NCBI GenBank assembly: GCA_021904315.1
Contig: CM038907.1
Location: 22,699,223 to 22,763,222 of the forward strand
Source of the DNA: Sphagnum magellanicum
Taxonomy: Eukaryota; Streptophyta; Sphagnopsida; Sphagnales; Sphagnaceae
Length of the DNA: 64,000 bases
Reading direction: 5' to 3'
A model generated the notes under the pieces. It saw only the letters and a program-made list of their open reading frames with translations, did no database searches and had not been told where the DNA came from. This document shows positions 61,051-64,000 of this stretch, one piece after another; position 1 is the stretch's first letter; each line of letters begins with the position of its first letter. A program made the translations under genes and the position numbers.

Positions 61051-64000
61051 CCTGTGAGGCCACAGCTGAAGGGCATGGGGTGCTGAACTGGCTAAAACTA
61101 AGATGTGTTGAGAGTGGACCCACTGGTAACTTTTTTAATCTTTACATGGCTACCACTTAAAATTTGAAAGTGAAAATTCCAGCCCCTTTGCCAACTTTAG
61201 AGGTGAAAAAATCTGACTACACTTGGAAATCGGTTAGAGGTTTTTGCCCATCTTTTTTTACATTTAGAGTTTTTAAGGTGACCTATGAAATTATTTTGTC
61301 GGCATTTGGCTTGTTCCAAATTATATAGTTTAGGGCATGTGAGTAAGGATTATGAAGTGCATTCTACACACACAATAAAACTTGCATGCAAACTTAAACA
61401 AAAGGCACAAACAACGTATGAACATGCACTAGCAAACACAAGCACTTATGGGGACTTGAACCCTTTAAATTGGCCATTTCTACATGCATGACTTACAAAA
61501 TCAATCCAAGTTAACATACATTTACAACTTCCAGAAGACATGGAAAGAAAAGATATTATAAGCATGGAATTTTGACAATTGGGTGGAATGTGTCAATATC
61601 ATAAAAAGGAAGATGTTTGGTTTGTAAAACGACCATTGAATTGACCAGAAATAAACACAAAAGCCAACACGTTTCTACCTATGCAAAAATTGACCCAATA
61701 ATTACACAAAGCATTATGCTTAACCATCATAACAATATTGTTGTTGTGTTCCTCTCCATTGCTCAATGCATTTTACATATGGGAAATTTTGTAGAGTGTG
61801 GAACTATACGTAGAACAAATGGTAGGTAGGTAGTGAGCATGTTGCAAAATTTTGACTTCATAAAAGCCAATGTAGAATAGCACCTTTCGGCTTCCACATT
61901 GCCTCTTCTCCACCATAACCAATTTAGCCAATATCACATATTTAGGGAAGTTGCAAACAGGTACTTGAAATGTTGTTACCAAATGCCACATTCTAGTGAA
62001 AGGATTGATGTTAAAAGGTGAAGCCATGCATGTTATTACAATTGACTTCATTGTCAAGTTGGAACATGCCTTGTTGGCTATCAAGGTCATTAACATTCAA
62101 GTTTTCAAACACAAAGGTCTCCACCCCATCCACAAGTTGGGTTTTGCCATTTTTGAGGCATTTTGGGAAAGACATCTCACAATTTAGTTACAAAAAATAT
62201 TGGGGATACACAAGCCCAAGCACATCCATGACACCATGTGTTGAAAACCTTGTTTCTAATTCTCAAATCAAAGTTTATATAACCTTTGCCAAAACACCCA
62301 CAAAACCACATAATTACATTTAAAATGAAAACATAAATTGAAAAGAAAAAATGGTGGAAACCTTATTACAATTCTTGAATCAAAATTTATGTAACCCATG
62401 ACCTACAAAACACAAAATTACACAAACAAAATAATGCAAAAGGAGAGTTCCAAGGATTTACTTTTGCATTGGTTTTTCACTAATGATTCCACAATTGCAA
62501 ATACATATTTAATGACAAAAGTATGCATCATGGTCTCCAAATCTTTATGCATTACTCATATATGTTGGCCATTTCCTTCAATGCCACATGTTGAACTCGA
62601 AAATTAATATCAAATACTGATTTCATTTGGATGTTTCGTGCTTGCACTGAAGCAATGACTTGAAGGTTTAGAAAAGGTTTATAGTACAGGTGGAAGATTA
62701 TCCACAATACATGTTGTATAAATCACCATAGTAAACCTTGATAGCATCCACAAGGTTGCACACAAACACATCTTTCATTTTTGCGAACTTAATGAAAACA
62801 TGCATATTTAGCAAAGGTAAAATACAACCAAATTCCAACAAAAATTGAAGGTCACATAGATGTTTGTAATTCATTTTTGCTTGTTAGTTTGTAAGGTTGT
62901 CTAACACCATCTTCACCAAAAGCATTATGTATTTTTGCCATCAATCTTTTAACATGACTCAACATCAAAATCTACCTTGTTTTCACATTTTAGAGAATTT
63001 TGTTGCCCTTTGTTTCAAAGATTTCAATGAATTTTGTAAACTTCAAATGCTCCTTAGGTGAATGTGCAAAGTAGTTGTGCATGGTTTGTAATAGATTTTC
63101 AAGGCAAATGACCTTGAAGACAAACATGGTAAGGTTTGCATTTGTAAAATTGGTGCAATGGGCCATATAATGTTCCAATTTGGCCCATATTTGGCCCAAT
63201 GATTCATATTTTAGCATTAGATGACCCTATTACATCAAATGAAGGAAAATTGCAAATTGAACAACTTTCCTTGTTTTTTCCCACCACCCCATGTGCCAAT
63301 CATACACCAACATTCTCCCACTTGCATGAAGCAAAGGTTTTTTGGTTCTTGGCATGCTTACACACTTTGGAATAATACAAAGTTTTTCTTTCACATTAGA
63401 CCCCATATTCCCATTAGCCTTCTTATAACCTACATGCTTACAAAAAAAAGTACCACTTATGAGCAAGTAATTTGTCCTTACCTTCCACAAATCTTACACT
63501 TTACAATGTGAAACTTCCATTTTCCCTTATAAACAATTCACCCCATGGGAGTTTTGTTCCCCATTTTTCTTTAAGAATTTTGTAGTGGCATCATATTTCT
63601 ACTTCATAACTCTTACTTTGGATGGGTTGGGCAAATTATCTTTAAGGTTGTGGGATTATTCATTCAAGGACATAACAACATTTTCATTATAATTTAAATT
63701 TGAAGGATAAACATAATAAAAGTACAAGTGAAGAGATGATGGAACAATACCATGAGATGAAAATGTTACATCACAAGTAGGAATGATAAAAGGACCACCC
63801 ATAACAAGGTTCTTGGAGGAAAATAAATATTTGAAGTTGTAAGCAAGCAAGAGTAGTAGTGGCAGTATGACAAGAGAATATAACTATAATCAACAAAAAT
63901 TCTATTACAAACCATGTAACTAAACAAACAAAAGATTAACTTTACAAGCTCAAGTCCAATGAGCACATAATAGTGGAAAAAATTTGTTGGCCCCTCATAC
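61051..64000. other. AT-rich intergenic DNA to the window end
   Basis: No gene is supported. A weak tandem duplication of about 115 bases is visible near 62240-62420 (words like aatcaaagtttatataacc). Frames on both strands (for example 63221-63511 and 63230-63490) overlap and carry no recognised motif. Confidence 0.45.

Noticed and set aside
1-64000. CRISPR arrays, bacterial operons or phage genes
   Set aside because: Spliced plant genes dominate the coding content. The tandem arrays found have no spacer-repeat pattern of CRISPR type and no cas genes are present.

Overview
The window is nuclear DNA of a land plant. It is AT-rich and sparsely genic. Two complete plant genes have standard GT-AG introns: the large subunit of plastid ADP-glucose pyrophosphorylase, and a RABA5-type small GTPase. 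A third, intron-less coding region encodes a tiny arabinogalactan peptide. A relic of the plant mitochondrial gene ccmFC with its group II intron is also present. I cannot name the species. Large AT-rich intergenic spaces, many local tandem duplications and degenerate simple repeats would suit a large fern, lycophyte, bryophyte or gymnosperm genome, but that is inference.

Layout. 1-4565: a degenerate TAGG-type repeat field, then several short tandem duplications, then the upstream region of the first gene. 4566-9430: AGPase large subunit, 15 exons, plus strand, apparently intact. 9428-9767: two tandem arrays that begin inside its stop codon. 9768-12728: AT-rich spacer. 12729-17852: a segment of about 5 kb bounded by a 78-bp direct duplication; it holds a decayed mitochondrial ccmFC gene (minus strand, with recognisable intron ends and domain V) and a relic of a group II intron maturase domain X. 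17853-28000: AT-rich and gene-poor, with one 635-bp element bounded by 26-bp inverted repeats. 28000-28850: a G-run repeat and a foldback (hairpin) element directly upstream of the RABA5 gene (29340-30814, two exons).

30815-52200: mostly non-coding. It holds a satellite-like array of about 340 bp units, another of about 160 bp units, a dead PIF/Harbinger transposase (minus strand, about 40510-41480) and a 47-bp minisatellite. 52200-64000: higher GC at first, with the arabinogalactan-peptide gene (52693-52899), a 60-bp minisatellite, two unidentified exon-like stretches, and a well-preserved Tourist/PIF-Harbinger-type MITE at 59492-59868 flanked by TAA. From 60.8 kb to the end it is AT-rich with no supported gene.

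The genes are not a functional cluster. AGPase acts in plastid starch synthesis, RABA5 in post-Golgi/endosomal traffic, and the arabinogalactan peptide at the cell surface. Nothing clearly shows a new biological system. The most unusual structure is the nuclear ccmFC/group II intron insertion with its long flanking duplication.
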